In this document: positions 51,263 to 61,929 of the stretch, one piece after another
Layout: the number at the start of each line of letters is the position of its first letter
How positions within the stretch are numbered: the first letter of the stretch is position 1
NCBI GenBank assembly: GCA_002633025.1
Contig: NMRB01000796.1
Span: forward strand, 195,417-259,416
Reading direction: 5' to 3'
DNA from: Notospermus geniculatus
Taxonomy: Eukaryota > Nemertea > Pilidiophora > Heteronemertea > Lineidae
DNA length: 64,000 nt
Translations under genes and position numbers: made by a program
The notes under the pieces: model-generated
The model's input: the letters and a program-made list of their open reading frames with translations, nothing else
What the model was told of the DNA's origin: nothing
Databases searched by the model: none

Positions 51263-51309
51263 AACCATTTTTTGTCAGTTTCACCTTTACGTGTAACATT
51301 TTCTTTTAG

Positions 51310-51604
51310 GTATCATAATTTCAGAGTCAAACCACCAGTTGGAAGTGTCCTGTTCTGCACGCCTGAGAGACATGAGAGAGACAACCCATTTGACAAAAAT
51401 GCATTGTTGGTCACTACGTTTGATGGGACGCAAGTGGGGCGTGTACCCCGGGAGGTAGCAGCATTGGTATCTCCTTCACTTGAAACTGGTCAGACTGAAG
51501 AGTTGCGAGCAATATATACTGGAGGAATGGAGCACGACGGACCTTGGCAAGGGGGTGGACCTAAACTAGAAGTGGGTCATGTACCTGTGTTCTCTCCGGG
51601 ATGA
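51310..51604 (+). CDS. HIRAN-like domain exon
   Basis: After TTCTTTTAG: YHNFRVKPPVGSVLFCTPER, HERDNPFDKNALLVTTFDGT, QVGRVPREVAALVSPSLETG. DNPFDKNAxxV...GxxVGxxPRExA is the core of HIRAN domains, which in HLTF/RAD5 bind 3' ends of damaged DNA. The frame ends at a stop after GHVPVFSPG. Transposon-associated HIRAN proteins are common in marine invertebrates, so a host repair role is not implied. Confidence 0.6.
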
Positions 51605-51965
51605 AATGGGCTATCGTCAAGTGGGACGTGCTCTTCATCACTATGGCCGAGTGGCCTCCTTTGACATGTATCTTTAAGTCATGGAATGTTACCTATTGTT
51701 ATGGAAGGGAAGTTATGAATATTAATAAAAATTTATAACAATACCTAAAGATCTTCAATTCGTTTTGTCACACCAGGATTGGATGCTCCGGCACAAATGG
51801 TGGACCTTCAAAAAATAACTTGAAAACGAAACTGACTCGGAGTCGCATGGAAATGGCGAAACTGTCACGAAAGACAATAACGTAGAGGCCGTAGAACGGG
51901 TACTTCCACTACAAGATATTGTCGTTGGTGATGACACCGGGACAATGACAGTTTCCATTTGCAGG
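51605..51965. other. No gene seen
   Basis: AATAAAAATTTATAACAAT at 51722 could serve as a polyadenylation signal for the HIRAN-type gene. No other feature. Confidence 0.35.
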
Positions 51966-52094
51966 GCCGTATTTAGCGTTTTGGTCCTGGGGGGTGGGGG
52001 TGGGCGGAAGACCACTTTTTGCCGTTTTTTCCCAAAAATCTGCATGAAAATCACGTTTTTTGTTGGCACGCCCCCCCCCCCCGCTAAATACGGC
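51966..52094. mobile_element. 129-bp MITE
   Basis: Ends GCCGTATTTAGCG / CGCTAAATACGGC enclose G-runs, then C-runs. No coding; target-site duplication not clear. Confidence 0.75.
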
Positions 52095-52907
52095 AAAACT
52101 TGATATCTTTGATGTCTTTATGAGGGTGCATTTCTCTGGACATAATGAATGACATTGCTTTCCAAGCCGTATTTGTGACAGGCATAATGAAACCTCCAGA
52201 GTGGGTCGTCCCAGGCGGGAACATCTCACTAGTCCGAAGGCTCACTAGTCCGAAGGTCCACTAGTCCGCGTGCACCAGAGCATGTTTGTTAGGAATTTTG
52301 TACATCCAGTGGCGTGTTGTTAGGAATTTGCTACATGTCAGGAATCCCTAATTTGGAAATTGTGTCCAAAAGGAGTCCAAAGCGGATTGTTAAGATGTAG
52401 GCAAAAGGTTCCTAATAACGATTTGAACTGGCCCGTCCGTTCTTGTCCAGATGTAGTCTTATTGAGTACCACTAGACGACGCCACTCACGAAGGCCTCGC
52501 ATATCGCGAGATCCTAACGAGATCTTCGGACGCCATCTTTGTTATGTTTGTCGTTGTGTGACATGCATGTGTTCGACCATCCATGCCATCGTAATCAGGT
52601 AGGTCTACTGGCTAATAGCTCGTCTCGTGCAACTGTTGTAGAATGTTATTTTTCTCGCAGTTGCTGGATTGATTTGATATTTTATCGACGATCAGGACTG
52701 GTGCAGGTAGGACTACCGATGCTATGTTTTGGCGGGGATTCCTGACGAAACGGGCTCGTGCGCACTGCACTGCATTGCATGCATGCATGAAATGCATGGC
52801 CTAAGGGCCTAGGCCTTAGCCTAATATTCTATTGAATTCTTTCTGATCAATAAACTCTTTTTGAATTTGAATTTGAATTCATGGAGGATTTTTGATGAAC
52901 CTTTGCC
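52095..52907. other. Repeat-rich, no supported gene
   Basis: CACTAGTCCGAAGG occurs three times (52228-52270); GTTAGGAATTT twice (52289, 52319); a (GAATTT)n tail at 52855-52878 preceded by AATAAACT resembles the 3' end of an L2/CR1-type LINE. Confidence 0.5.
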
Positions 52908-53156
52908 ATGCCTTCAGGAATTGTGCTTTTCTTCCGCTCTTCTGATTTTCTCTCTTCTTTGGAGGGTTTTTCAGAAATGAATTTGGATTGTTCCGATTTG
53001 CTTATACTTGGGTTCAACTGTGTTGTATTTTATGATGACGAGGAATTCTTTGATGCTGTTAGCTGGCTCATTGATAGAGAAATTCTGTTTGCTTGGGTGA
53101 ATTTTCCCATGAATAACACAGATGGTTCAGAAATATCAAATATAATAGGGGCCTAG
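52908..53156 (+). CDS. Hypothetical ORF
   Basis: 82 residues: FFRSSDFLSSLEGFSEMNLD, CVVFYDDEEFFDAVSWLIDR, EILFAWVNFPMN. Compact mixed hydrophobic/acidic, looks like folded-protein sequence, but no family recognised. Confidence 0.3.
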   Translation: MPSGIVLFFRSSDFLSSLEGFSEMNLDCSDLLILGFNCVVFYDDEEFFDAVSWLIDREILFAWVNFPMNNTDGSEISNIIGA

Positions 53157-54090
53157 AGGCCTACGGTGTAGGTGAGTAGCCTATCGATCTATCCTGTCAA
53201 TAGACCCCTTGCGCCAGTCGGTCCAGGGGAAAACAATAGAGACCTTGCGCTGCGTCCCGACTCCGACTCTGAGGTGACTCCCTTTTTGCGTCTCACGTCA
53301 TCAGATGACGCGGGGTTTTCCACCCAACTCGGTGAACTCGGTCGTAAAATATGTCTTGAGAGCTCCAAAGTCGTATGACGTCTCCCACTTGGTTTTTCTC
53401 AGCTTTCAGTCGCCGGAATTCAGGCATATAATGAAACCTCTAGAATGGGTGGTCCCAGAACTTCGATGTTGGCCTTTTCAAACGTGTGTCTTCTATGTTT
53501 ACACATGATGAACCAATGACGAGCGGTGATCATGATGTTCAAACCTGTTCTAACATGCCTGGTAAGTTTGTTTAATTTTGAAGATACCCTGTCATGTGAT
53601 GTATCAAAATGAATGTCATTGAAAATTCCTTCTGCTGCTAAAGAGACATCCTCTTGACCACGGGTCACGTATAATAATCCCAGGTCTACATTCTTCCCAA
53701 AATCACTCTCAGTCTGCTGAGCACTAGGCCCTTGGGACTCTTGTTAGTTTAGTTGTACAAGTGTAAAGTTTTTCAGTGTTTCCGTGTGTCAGTGTCCCCC
53801 TATTGTTCTGGAAACACTGGCAGATAGATCGACACGTTTCTCTCTGTGTCCTCCATTGTCGAGTCGTGGCTTATTTCGTCAGACAATAAAAGGGGAACAC
53901 TCACAGATGGGGAACACTCAAAAACGTTACACCGGACCCTGTACCAGTAGGCTTATTGCCAGTTTGATGATCTGGTTTTATTGGGTAGCAGAACTCAAAA
54001 TATTTTTAAGGCAGTCGTGGCCATTGCCTCATTAAATAATTCGGCTTTACCACATTTTTAGAATGAGGTCATTTAAGGTCATGTCTCTTT
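53157..54090. other. No supported gene
   Basis: Short frames without motifs. An acceptor at 54091 (CTCTTTTCAG) opens the next exon. Confidence 0.35.
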
Positions 54091-54092
54091 TC

Positions 54093-54431
54093 AGACTCTC
54101 CAGAAATTCCTGTGGTGGGCATGAAAACCGAAGAAGATCCCCCAAGGCACATGGTAAACTGCGAAACAAAGCTTGGTTCAAAAGAAAGGATGGTGTTTCG
54201 GAAAAAGAGGCAGCCAAGTTGGCTCAGGACATCATCAACCACCAGTTCCTGCCTGAGATGTATCGGCAATATGTCAGAATGAACACTGTGATGACATCAA
54301 AGTACAAGTTGTATGACGCCAGAATTCCACAATACAGGTTCCTTCATTCATTTATGCAGGACCCCCGAGTGTTAGCTGCAGGACCCCTGAGTGTTAGCAT
54401 TATTCAATCAAAAGACACTCAAAAAATTTGA
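54093..54431 (+). CDS. Hypothetical exon upstream of an OB-fold-like exon
   Basis: After CTCTTTTCAG; reads KRKDGVSEKEAAKLAQDIIN, HQFLPEMYRQYVRMNTVMTS, KYKLYDARIPQYRFLHSFMQ. Charged helical composition, compatible with a nuclear protein; not recognised. A change of frame near 54180 may join PEIPVVGMKTEEDPPR. Confidence 0.35.
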   Translation, partial: RLSRNSCGGHENRRRSPKAHGKLRNKAWFKRKDGVSEKEAAKLAQDIINHQFLPEMYRQYVRMNTVMTSKYKLYDARIPQYRFLHSFMQDPRVLAAGPLSVSIIQSKDTQKI

Positions 54432-54440
54432 ATTCGAAAT

Positions 54441-54608
54441 GTGAACAAGAACTATCCAATGAAACATTTGCAGGCGTTCCCAACAAAAAAGGTCAATGTT
54501 CCAGAACATGTGAACATCCTCTTCCACAGAGCACCATGCACCACCGTAGAGGAGATTATGACATCACCAAAAAAGCGACGTGTATCAGTAGAGGCAACAA
54601 TCACACAG
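54441..54608 (+). CDS. OB-fold-like exon, first half
   Basis: KNYPMKHLQAFPTKKVNVPE, HVNILFHRAPCTTVEEIMTS, PKKRRVSVEATITQ then the donor GTAAAC. The pattern EEIxxxPxxxRVSVxATIT is like the first strands of RPA/tRNA-type OB folds. Could join in phase to the exon at 59355 (SPAKTKDNANWKRR). Confidence 0.45.
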
Positions 54609-54769
54609 GTAAACAATACTACCAATACCAATGAACAACACAAAAGAAAGGCTTCAAGCCAAAATTCCAATACAAAGGTAGTCTGTAAACTTTGGAACAA
54701 AAGCACTACTCTTGTGCAAGAAGAACACGTACACAAAAAAACTCCGTATTCAAAACCTTGAAGTCGATG

Positions 54770-55524
54770 TATACCAAAGTAATGTATCCGTCAGGAACAC
54801 GCAAGAGACTGCAGTTGATGTACATACATATATCATCACTTTGCAGAATTCACAAGAATGTTTTAAAGGTTAGCATAATTCATGCAAAGGCATGACATGC
54901 TCATCATTTCATCACAAAAAAGCTTCAATAATGACAGTATCCACCACATTCACATTTCAGAACATGAAATAGTAATCGGTTTCTTAGATAAAAGACATAG
55001 CCTCCTACCGGACAGGAACCCACAGACCATTGCATCTGCCATCAGGCACTAGCACTCTGGGGCAAATCGTGGCCATCCAACTAACAAATCATTGTCCTTC
55101 GAACCGTCATACACCTTATGAAGCTATTAGTAAGAAATGCTGCCATGACAAAATATCTGAAAATTATCTACCGGTATCAATTCTACATTTGAGGCGATAG
55201 AAACAGAACGCATTGTAAGATTGAAAGTGCTGGCCATCGAAAAGGACACGAAACAATTCCTAGCACTTGAATCATATGATGACAACACCAATACTTACAC
55301 GTAGGAGAATGAAGCTGATGAAATCACCTCAGATGACCTGCCACAATATTACAACGCAACCATCAAAGGCACACAAATCATCTCAATTGTGAAATCGGCA
55401 TGGAGGTCAAGGAAACTGACTGAACGAAATCATCTTTTACTGTAAATCAGTGAACTGTGAACCAGTACAGATGTACCGAGTAATCTGAACTCAGTTTTCA
55501 GCGCGAGTCCAAATACTTAAACAT
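54770..55524. other. No supported gene
   Basis: Short, unrelated frames; decayed coding-like text near 55180-55420 has stops in all frames. Confidence 0.35.
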
Positions 55525-55975
55525 CCAAAGGTATGCAACAGCGAGAGTCAGTATCTTCATGATGACAACACTTTATTTACTATTAAACACGATCTATTTC
55601 GTTTCACATCGAACCCTCTTCAGGTGACGTTTCATTTTGACTGAACAGAAAGTTGTAAGAACACATTTATATATGAAGAATAATTCAATGATTGTACAAA
55701 CACCTAAATAAGTCAGAAAATGTTGAGGAAATATGACATAAGGCATATGCTCAAGGCATACCGTGTTTCCTTAACATTCTCTGACTTATTTAGGTGCTTG
55801 TACAATCATTGAATTGTTCTTCATATATGTGATCTTACAGCTTTCTGTCCGCCCCAAATGTAAAAGTCACCAGAGGGTTCGATGTGAACTGAAATGGATC
55901 GTGTTCAGAAGTGTAAATAAAGTGTTGTCATCATGAAGATGCTGACTCTCATTGTTGCATACCTTTATCAATATC
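55525..55975. mobile_element. 450-bp foldback element
   Basis: Arms of about 200 bp: TATGCAAC..GAGAGTCAGTATCTTCATGA pairs with TCATGAAGATGCTGACTCTC..GTTGCATA, and CACCTAAATAAGTCAGA with TCTGACTTATTTAGGTG. Also contains GTTTCACATCGAACCCTCT on the left and its partner on the right. Non-coding. Confidence 0.85.
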
Positions 55976-56558
55976 ATGTGACTTCAGATTAAACATCCAA
56001 AGTAAAACTTGATTAGATCGTTTTCCTGCATATCATCATGGCAGCAACCGTCATAGAGCCCATGATGCTATTAAGTGATGGTACCATGACAAAATCACTG
56101 AAAATCATTCAGTCTGGTATCTTCTCTTCTTATTACAGTTATCACGATCCAATTTATCTCATCCTACCTTTGTCTTAGATGCCAGTGTTGCAGATTCTAT
56201 CTGGTCTAACTAATACATGAATTTTTCTTTGAAATGCCGCATTAACCCTTTTGTGTTTATTCTATTGCTAAAACAATGTTGTTTCAAACCAGATTGTATG
56301 GTTCTTGTTTCATTTCTTATTCTGTGGAAGGGGATATGCCATTTACATGCATGCAGCATTGCCAAGGGTGATTTGTCACTCCTTTCCAAATATAAGAACT
56401 CCATTCCATTTCCAATTTCCAGGATGGCAAGAACTAATCAATCTTCTTTACCTTACAGATAATATGTCAATAACTATGTCATATAAAGGAGCAATATTCC
56501 AGAAATATTCATGTACATTTGATTCCTTGCTGCCATTGTAATACTTTTGAAACCCTCT

Positions 56559-56700
56559 TTTCAGAATGAATGTCACCAAGGCTCTTGCCAGTTCGAAAGA
56601 CCAGAAAGTGACGCTGACGGGCACGGTAATTGGTGTCACCAAGAAGTTTTTTTTCGAAAAGACCGAAAGAATCGCCAATGTGGGTAACAATCGTTGCAGA
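56559..56700 (+). CDS. Second OB-fold-like exon start
   Basis: After CTCTTTTCAG: MNVTKALASSKDQKVTLTGT then VIGVTKKFFFEKTE. Same layout as the 54441 exon (short helix, then alternating hydrophobic strand), so a second OB fold or a duplicated exon. It runs into minus-strand TE sequence at about 56640. Confidence 0.4.
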
Positions 56701-56968
56701 CACTACAGATGGTACACCGGCAGTGCTGGTAGTCCTCTTCATGGAAATCAGAGTATGAAGTTGCAAGATGGTCAATGGACTCTGTCACATGGCAGTGGTA
56801 ATCGTCAGCAGTCCCACCAGGCAGTTCATCTGTTGCTACAACTTCACAATCCTCTTTTATGTTGAGATGTATGCTGTTGATGTGTACCCCTTCTTGCGTT
56901 GTAGCATCGAATCCTAAGATAAGGTTCTCTGTTTTCATGGCCGTTTCCGCATCCTGAGACAACCTCAT
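56636..56968 (-). pseudogene. 'LGFDATTQEG' family fragment, second part
   Basis: AETAMKTENLILGFDATTQE, GVHINSIHLNIKEDCEVVAT, DELPGGTADDYHCHVTESID, HLATSYSDFHEEDYQHCRCT. Conserved LGFDATTQEGxHxNSIH and DELPGGTADDY blocks identify an unnamed transposon-type protein seen in cnidarians, arthropods and others; the D residues may be catalytic (inference). Confidence 0.6.
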
Positions 56969-56989
56969 CTTTTCCTCCGTCTAACTCGT

Positions 56990-57242
56990 CCCCGTCTACC
57001 GCTAACTCCTCCTTCGTTCCCGACGATCCCACCACCGTCGGCATCTCCCTGGAATACGCCACTGCCAACAAATCCAAACATCGCAACAACATCTGATTAT
57101 TTTCCTCCATCTTTTTATCAAATTCTGTCAAATCGCCAGGAATGTTTCTAATCGCCGGAGCCGGTGGTAAAGTTATCGTACTGCCTCTTCCCGATATCGT
57201 CTTCCGCGATGTCGATGAGGGCAACAGGCAGGAATTGTTCAT
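56990..57242 (-). pseudogene. Helical linker inserted between duplicated 'LGFDATTQEG' parts
   Basis: PAPAIRNIPGDLTEFDKKME, ENNQMLLRCLDLLAVAYSRE. The KKMEENNQMLLRCLD stretch is like the C-terminal helix of Myb/SANT-type accessory proteins. It lies between two copies of the same coding segment, so it is foreign to this gene. Confidence 0.35.
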
Positions 57243-57640
57243 CTATTATTACAACTTCACAATCCTCTTTTGTGTTGAGATGTATGCTGTTGATGTGTAC
57301 CCCTTCTTGCGTTGTAGCATCGAATCCTAAGGTAAGGTTCTCTGTTTTCATGGCCGTTTCCGCAAACTTAAGATCCCCTATAACATCAAGCTCCCTCGCC
57401 ATTTGCTCAACAGCAAATCTCTGTGGCACAGCACTAAGTTTCTGACCAGCTCTCTCAGCTTGGCTCTGAATAAGTGAAGGAATGTTCTTTGTTGGAACCT
57501 GATTCACAATAGCAGAATACACCACCATCCTGGTTTCTGAACTGTACCTTTTGCCATCTTTCTTTGTGTCAAACTGCAGCTTGCCAGGAAGATGAAAGAT
57601 GCCGCGCCTCGCCACGTGGCTGCCATACGTCACACTTGGG
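57235..57640 (-). pseudogene. 'LGFDATTQEG' family fragment, first part
   Basis: MTYGSHVARRGIFHLPGKLQ, KKDGKRYSSETRMVVYSAIV, NQVPTKNIPSLIQSQAERAG, RFAVEQMARELDVIGDLKFA, LTLGFDATTQEGVHINSIHL, NTKEDCEVVIIDEQ. In-frame, no lesions up to the duplication point. The overlap with 56840-56968 shows a partial tandem duplication of about 130 bp. Confidence 0.6.
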
Positions 57641-57849
57641 CGTTACGTTGAATATGATTGACAGCCAGCTGGCAACACCTCAGAGGTGTGACTAACTACA
57701 CGTGGTTGCTGTCACTCAATGACTAGGCCTAGATAATGAGATAATCCAGGACGTGCGGTCTTGGGCCTATGTGGGTTTTTATTGGCGCAATCATTGTAAT
57801 CTCAGCCTTCGTGTTAACAGTATTCTCATTTCGTTTCAACCATTCAGCG

Positions 57850-57912
57850 TTCATGATATCAAAATGAGAGTAGGCCTATAATAGGCCTACTCTCTTTATA
57901 ATATCATGAACA
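57850..57912. repeat. Palindrome built on TAGGCCTA
   Basis: GAGAGTAGGCCTAT and its complement meet around a single A; outer arms GTTCATGATAT / ATATCATGAAC extend it to about 31 bp each side. A small foldback. Confidence 0.85.
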
Positions 57913-57954
57913 TACCTTTGGTGATAAGGTCTCACTACCCTCCTTTTCAGTGAG

Positions 57955-58641
57955 ATGGCTTCACGATTTCTAGGGGCGTGCTGGGCAAGTAGCTTCCATG
58001 AAGAAAGGGGAATTGAAGAGGGCCACCGGCTGGTGAATGGAACCAAAATTCCATTATGTGATTTGGAGTCATTACTCAGATCTTGTGACCGACTTGACTC
58101 CTGGACAAATCATGGAAAGAAGAGGAGGAGTGCAGCATTCTGTGACGGCTGCATAGCTCACCATCAACAACATGTTCCTCCCATCCCCTTTAAGAGGACA
58201 AGGCTAAGCTCGGATTCATCTGATACGTCAGAAACTGCTGTCACAAGTAAGGCTACCCAGACAATTCCAACTAACACTACTACAGCCACTACCCAGACAA
58301 TTCCAACCACCACTTCAATCACTATAGCAGCCACAGACGCTGACGGTTCCCCTTTACATGTTGATATTCTACAGGAACCTTCTAAACTCAGTCAGTCACA
58401 GCGTTCTCTGTTGGCCTACTGCCTCGGCCAGTTTGAGCATTTTGAACTGAGGCGAAGTACATTCAGTAATATGAAGAGCATTAAAATGGACAATCTTTTG
58501 GTTGTCCAACCAGAGGAATATTTCAATAGTTTGAATCACAAGAAGATTCAATGCCAGTCCACTGCCAAGCTGTTTCCATCCACACATACCTCACCAACAT
58601 GCGCAAGCACTTCAACGAAGAACTATCCAAACTCCAGGTAA
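57955..58641 (+). CDS. Hypothetical protein exon (Cys-rich start, Thr-rich linker)
   Basis: After TTTCAG: MASRFLGACWASSFHEERGI, KIPLCDLESLLRSCDRLDSW, FCDGCIAHHQQHVPPIP; then Thr/Ala-rich linker and SQSQRSLLAYCLGQFEHFEL, KMDNLLVVQPEEYFNSLNH. From about 58551 the better frame is one over: MPVHCQAVSIHTYLTNMRKH to SAQQSQRYICASL (stop 58919), so a frameshift is likely. Family not recognised. Confidence 0.45.
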   Translation: MASRFLGACWASSFHEERGIEEGHRLVNGTKIPLCDLESLLRSCDRLDSWTNHGKKRRSAAFCDGCIAHHQQHVPPIPFKRTRLSSDSSDTSETAVTSKATQTIPTNTTTATTQTIPTTTSITIAATDADGSPLHVDILQEPSKLSQSQRSLLAYCLGQFEHFELRRSTFSNMKSIKMDNLLVVQPEEYFNSLNHKKIQCQSTAKLFPSTHTSPTCASTSTKNYPNSR

Positions 58642-58919
58642 TGTCGTGGACAGGGACCACAAACCTGAACTTCCAATCTCTTGCCTTTGCAATTAACACC
58701 ACCCTCAACAAGATCCTCGACAACTGCACCAAACTGAAAGACAGACTGGTCGAAGATTTCAAAACAGCACGGAAAAGGAAACTCACTGCCACATACCTCC
58801 GGGCACTGAGCCCAGCATTGACATTGCCACCATCATCACCTGATGGCGCGCCAATCAATCCCCTAAATGTGTTGTACTCAGCCCAGCAAAGTCAGAGGTA
58901 CATTTGCGCTTCACTGTGA
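58551..58919 (+). CDS. Continuation of the 57955 gene in a second frame
   Basis: MPVHCQAVSIHTYLTNMRKH, FNEELSKLQVMSWTGTTNLN, KILDNCTKLKDRLVEDFKTA, RKRKLTATYLRALSPALTLP. Helical and basic; overlaps the end of the upstream frame. It may be a shifted continuation or a separate exon. Confidence 0.4.
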   Translation: MPVHCQAVSIHTYLTNMRKHFNEELSKLQVMSWTGTTNLNFQSLAFAINTTLNKILDNCTKLKDRLVEDFKTARKRKLTATYLRALSPALTLPPSSPDGAPINPLNVLYSAQQSQRYICASL

Positions 58920-59354
58920 CATAATGCAATGTAAGGTTATTTTGTGTTTGTGGTTGTATTTTGTGAGATATGATTTAGACGTACAAGTGTTTTGGTCAGT
59001 TTAAAAAAATGAATCTTGATGATTGAAATTGGCGGGTGTTATTTTTCAGGTTTTTTCTATTGTATTCGAACTGCCAGGCGATCTTGAAAGAAAGTTTTAC
59101 CACAGCGATGTGGTGTCGTTTATGAAGTTTTGAAGATGACAACAAACACATGACAAAGAGGGGGTCTCTTTGAAAGGAGCTGTACAAGAGGTCTGTGTCA
59201 CTATAGTGAAGAGAAATAGAGTGCTGATTATTGTTTTGTTATTATTTTGTTAACTTTGCAGATTTACCTTTTGACAATTATATTTCACTGTCCATATTGT
59301 GGTATTAATTGGCTGAATTGGAACTAGTGAATCGATTGTGATTACTTTTAACAG
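58920..59354. other. Intronic; no gene seen
   Basis: AT-rich, ends with the acceptor TTTTAACAG before the OB-fold exon. Confidence 0.4.
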
Positions 59355-59639
59355 GCATCGCCTGCCAAAACGAAGGACAACGCAAATTGGAAGCGGAGAG
59401 ATGTGATCATCAAAGATGAAAATTCAACTGACACCGTGACAGTGAAGTTTTGGAATGAGAATGTCGACTGTGTCGAAGAAAAGCACGTAGGAAAACGTAT
59501 GAAGTTTGAGAATTTGGAGGTGAATATCTACAGTGGTCGGTTTTCGTTGCAGGACACAACGGAGACAGTTTACATAAAGAACACAAAGGCGGAGATGTCA
59601 GTGGTCATGATTTATTCAAGCGCTTCACAGGCTGCGTAG
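59355..59639 (+). CDS. OB-fold-like exon, second half
   Basis: ASPAKTKDNANWKRRDVIIK, DENSTDTVTVKFWNENVDCV, KHVGKRMKFENLEVNIYSGR, FSLQDTTETVYIKN. RDVIIxDxxSxDxVxVxxWxE...VGKxxxFxNLxVxxYxGxxxL is a classical nucleic-acid-binding OB fold (RPA-like). The stop at 59637-59639 follows. Partner first half: 54441-54608 or 56559. Confidence 0.6.
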   Translation, partial: ASPAKTKDNANWKRRDVIIKDENSTDTVTVKFWNENVDCVEEKHVGKRMKFENLEVNIYSGRFSLQDTTETVYIKNTKAEMSVVMIYSSASQAA

Positions 59640-59735
59640 GCCTGGTGGGCAGGTCATTCGCCAGTTTACTCCCTTCTCGTTAATATCTCCTGGTCGTGCG
59701 TACACACAACTTTTTCCAACACCATGTAGCATCGA

Positions 59736-60074
59736 GTGAATTCCGCCGGTGGGCCGATCAGGAGACAGAGAGGAACGACCATTTCTACATCTGAGGGATC
59801 TTTGCAAAAACGAGCAAGAGGGAATACTGATACGGCAAGCATTGTAAATCGTCCTGTGAAGACAACTCGTACGGGACGTTGGGGCCAGTCCAACCCTCGC
59901 AACTGGCGAATTACTGCTAAAGCTCGAGTCTATCGCTATAGGATTCTGGCTGCTTCTGGTAAAACTAAACGCAAGGCGGATTTACTGTCCCTGTGGCTGG
60001 CAAATAAGACAACCGAAGAAGGATCGCATCCTATCGGGGTAGAGTCCCCTGAAACAGGCAATGGGCGGATGTGA
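59736..60074 (+). CDS. Small basic protein, hypothetical
   Basis: 112 residues: MNSAGGPIRRQRGTTISTSE, RPVKTTRTGRWGQSNPRNWR, ITAKARVYRYRILAASGKTK, RKADLLSLWLANKT. Arginine/lysine-rich, with one helical segment. Not recognised. Confidence 0.35.
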   Translation: MNSAGGPIRRQRGTTISTSEGSLQKRARGNTDTASIVNRPVKTTRTGRWGQSNPRNWRITAKARVYRYRILAASGKTKRKADLLSLWLANKTTEEGSHPIGVESPETGNGRM

Positions 60075-60678
60075 ATTGCCTGTTTAGGTTGTTCAGTTCC
60101 TGAAACAGTGTGAAGGGTGTTCAAAGTTTTCTCTTTGGACTTGGATGTGGGCAGGTAGGTACAGGTAGGCGGGGAAAAAAACGTCTGCGGAATGTAAAGT
60201 TGCCTTTTTGTACAGATGGTGCGTAGATTTTTGAAAATAAAAGTATTTTAATTACATTTATGTGTTGATTCTGTATTCTCTTTGATATCGGAGTAAGTTA
60301 TTGATGTCAGTAGAAGGGCTTCTACATGCAACTTTTTTATAGGCTTTGTTGATATGATTGAGAGCTGGTAGCCCAGGAGAACGCAAATTTGGCATGAATT
60401 TTGAAGTAAGATTTCATCAGTATCAACATTTGATTGACAATTCATCAGTTTATGTTTACTAGTGCCATTGTCGTAGTTGCTCATAACAACGTGCTGCCAA
60501 GAGGAAAAAGCTGGACTACCAAAACCCCTCTGGTAGACCATCAACAAAAATAAAATTAACAGCAATAGTCCTGTTTTTCCCAGCTGTAAAAGTTACACCG
60601 CTCAAAGGAATAGTGTGATAGTAGTTTTAACTTTATGAAACACACATACCTGTGTATCGAACATTTCTGCCTTTCAGG
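60075..60678. other. No gene seen
   Basis: AATAAA at 60237 could end the preceding gene. No motif-bearing frame. Confidence 0.35.
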
Positions 60679-60830
60679 AGATGCACAAGTTGGACCAGAA
60701 GATATCATGATATTTGCAAAGTGGTGTACGCTGCAAACCTCCTTTGGAATGGGGAACAAGATCTTCCATCGTCTTCCAGGATTTCAGTCTAATTGTGGGG
60801 CCACACGTTCTTGATTCCATCATTGGTGAC
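60679..60830 (+). other. Weak exon-like segment
   Basis: After CTGCCTTTCAG: DAQVGPEDIMIFAKWCTLQT, SFGMGNKIFHRLPGFQSN, then a stop. Not recognised. Confidence 0.25.
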
Positions 60831-61494
60831 TTTTCAGACTGCCTGCACCTGGGTCATAGCGTCAAAATGAACATATTGCGGATGCCAACAGCACCTCCCC
60901 CCCCCCCCGCCTNCCCCCCCCCCCCGCCTGCACTGGGTCATCATAAAGTAATACTGGTACTAGTCATGCTAATGGCATTGACATTAAAGTGGGTGAGAAT
61001 TCAACACAGCAAAACTATTATCTTCCCTTTTTCAAACTGCCCTGCTCATCTCAAGGCAATTATATAGGCTACAATCCTTAATTTTCATGATTTACCATGT
61101 AATTCTTTTGCACTTCACCTCAGCCACACTGTCGCCGACGCTTCACAGGGCTGGCTGGGGGGAACACATCTACACAGGACAAGGAATTCGGGTGAAGTGA
61201 GTTTATTTTCAAATTACAATGACGGCTTGGTGAAGCCACAATGGGAGAGCGATTAGCATTCAAAAGGAGGGAGATTAACGAAACTGATCTGCTGACGTAG
61301 TCGACCGTTTGGGCCGAAAAAATATAGGGTAGTTTAGAAACCCAATCCAATCATCGAAGATGTACTAACTGCATTTTCACTGCAGACGGCCAACAGAATC
61401 ACAATAACTGCACTATCAAAAATGCAACTCCTTGTTGATTTTCATTATTTGTCCTCTTGTTTTTTCAGGAAACGAAGCTCAGAGTCAGTCCTCA
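60831..61494. other. No gene seen
   Basis: Contains a C-rich run at 60897-60928 with an N at 60913, likely a sequencing problem. Confidence 0.4.
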
Positions 61495-61898
61495 CAATAG
61501 ACAGGATTAGCACCTTTCCGACTCCGACTACAACTACGAGAACGAATTGCAGTCCGCTGTCGTCATCCTATATAAAAACGATTTGATAGACGCTTGCAAA
61601 TCGCAAAATGCCATAACTTTGTGGCAGAATAATTTTGACTCGTAATCGGAAGTGCACCTAAATCGCAAATATCATAGTCGTATTGCAAGTCGTAACGACT
61701 AGCATTACGAGTTCAATATTCATAATTTATCCGTATTTCCAATTTATAAGGCCAAATTTTTCTGCCTTCAGTATATGGTGTTTGATGAATTGAAAACGTC
61801 TACCAACTCGTTTTAATCAAGAATGTCCACAGCGGACTGCAATTCGTTCTCGTAGTTGAAGTCGGAGTCGGAGTCGGAAAGGTGCTAATCCTGTCAAA
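61495..61898. mobile_element. ~400-bp long-TIR MITE
   Basis: Arms ACAGGATTAGCACCTTTCCG and complement, about 62 bp, sharing GAGAACGAATTGCAGTCCGC. The interior is AT-rich. The left flank is exon-like (GNEAQSQSSQ after TTTTTTCAG), the right flank leads to a coiled-coil frame, so it may have split an exon. Confidence 0.85.
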
Positions 61899-61929
61899 TC
61901 ACATATTCTTCTCCTCTCTCTGTACGGGA

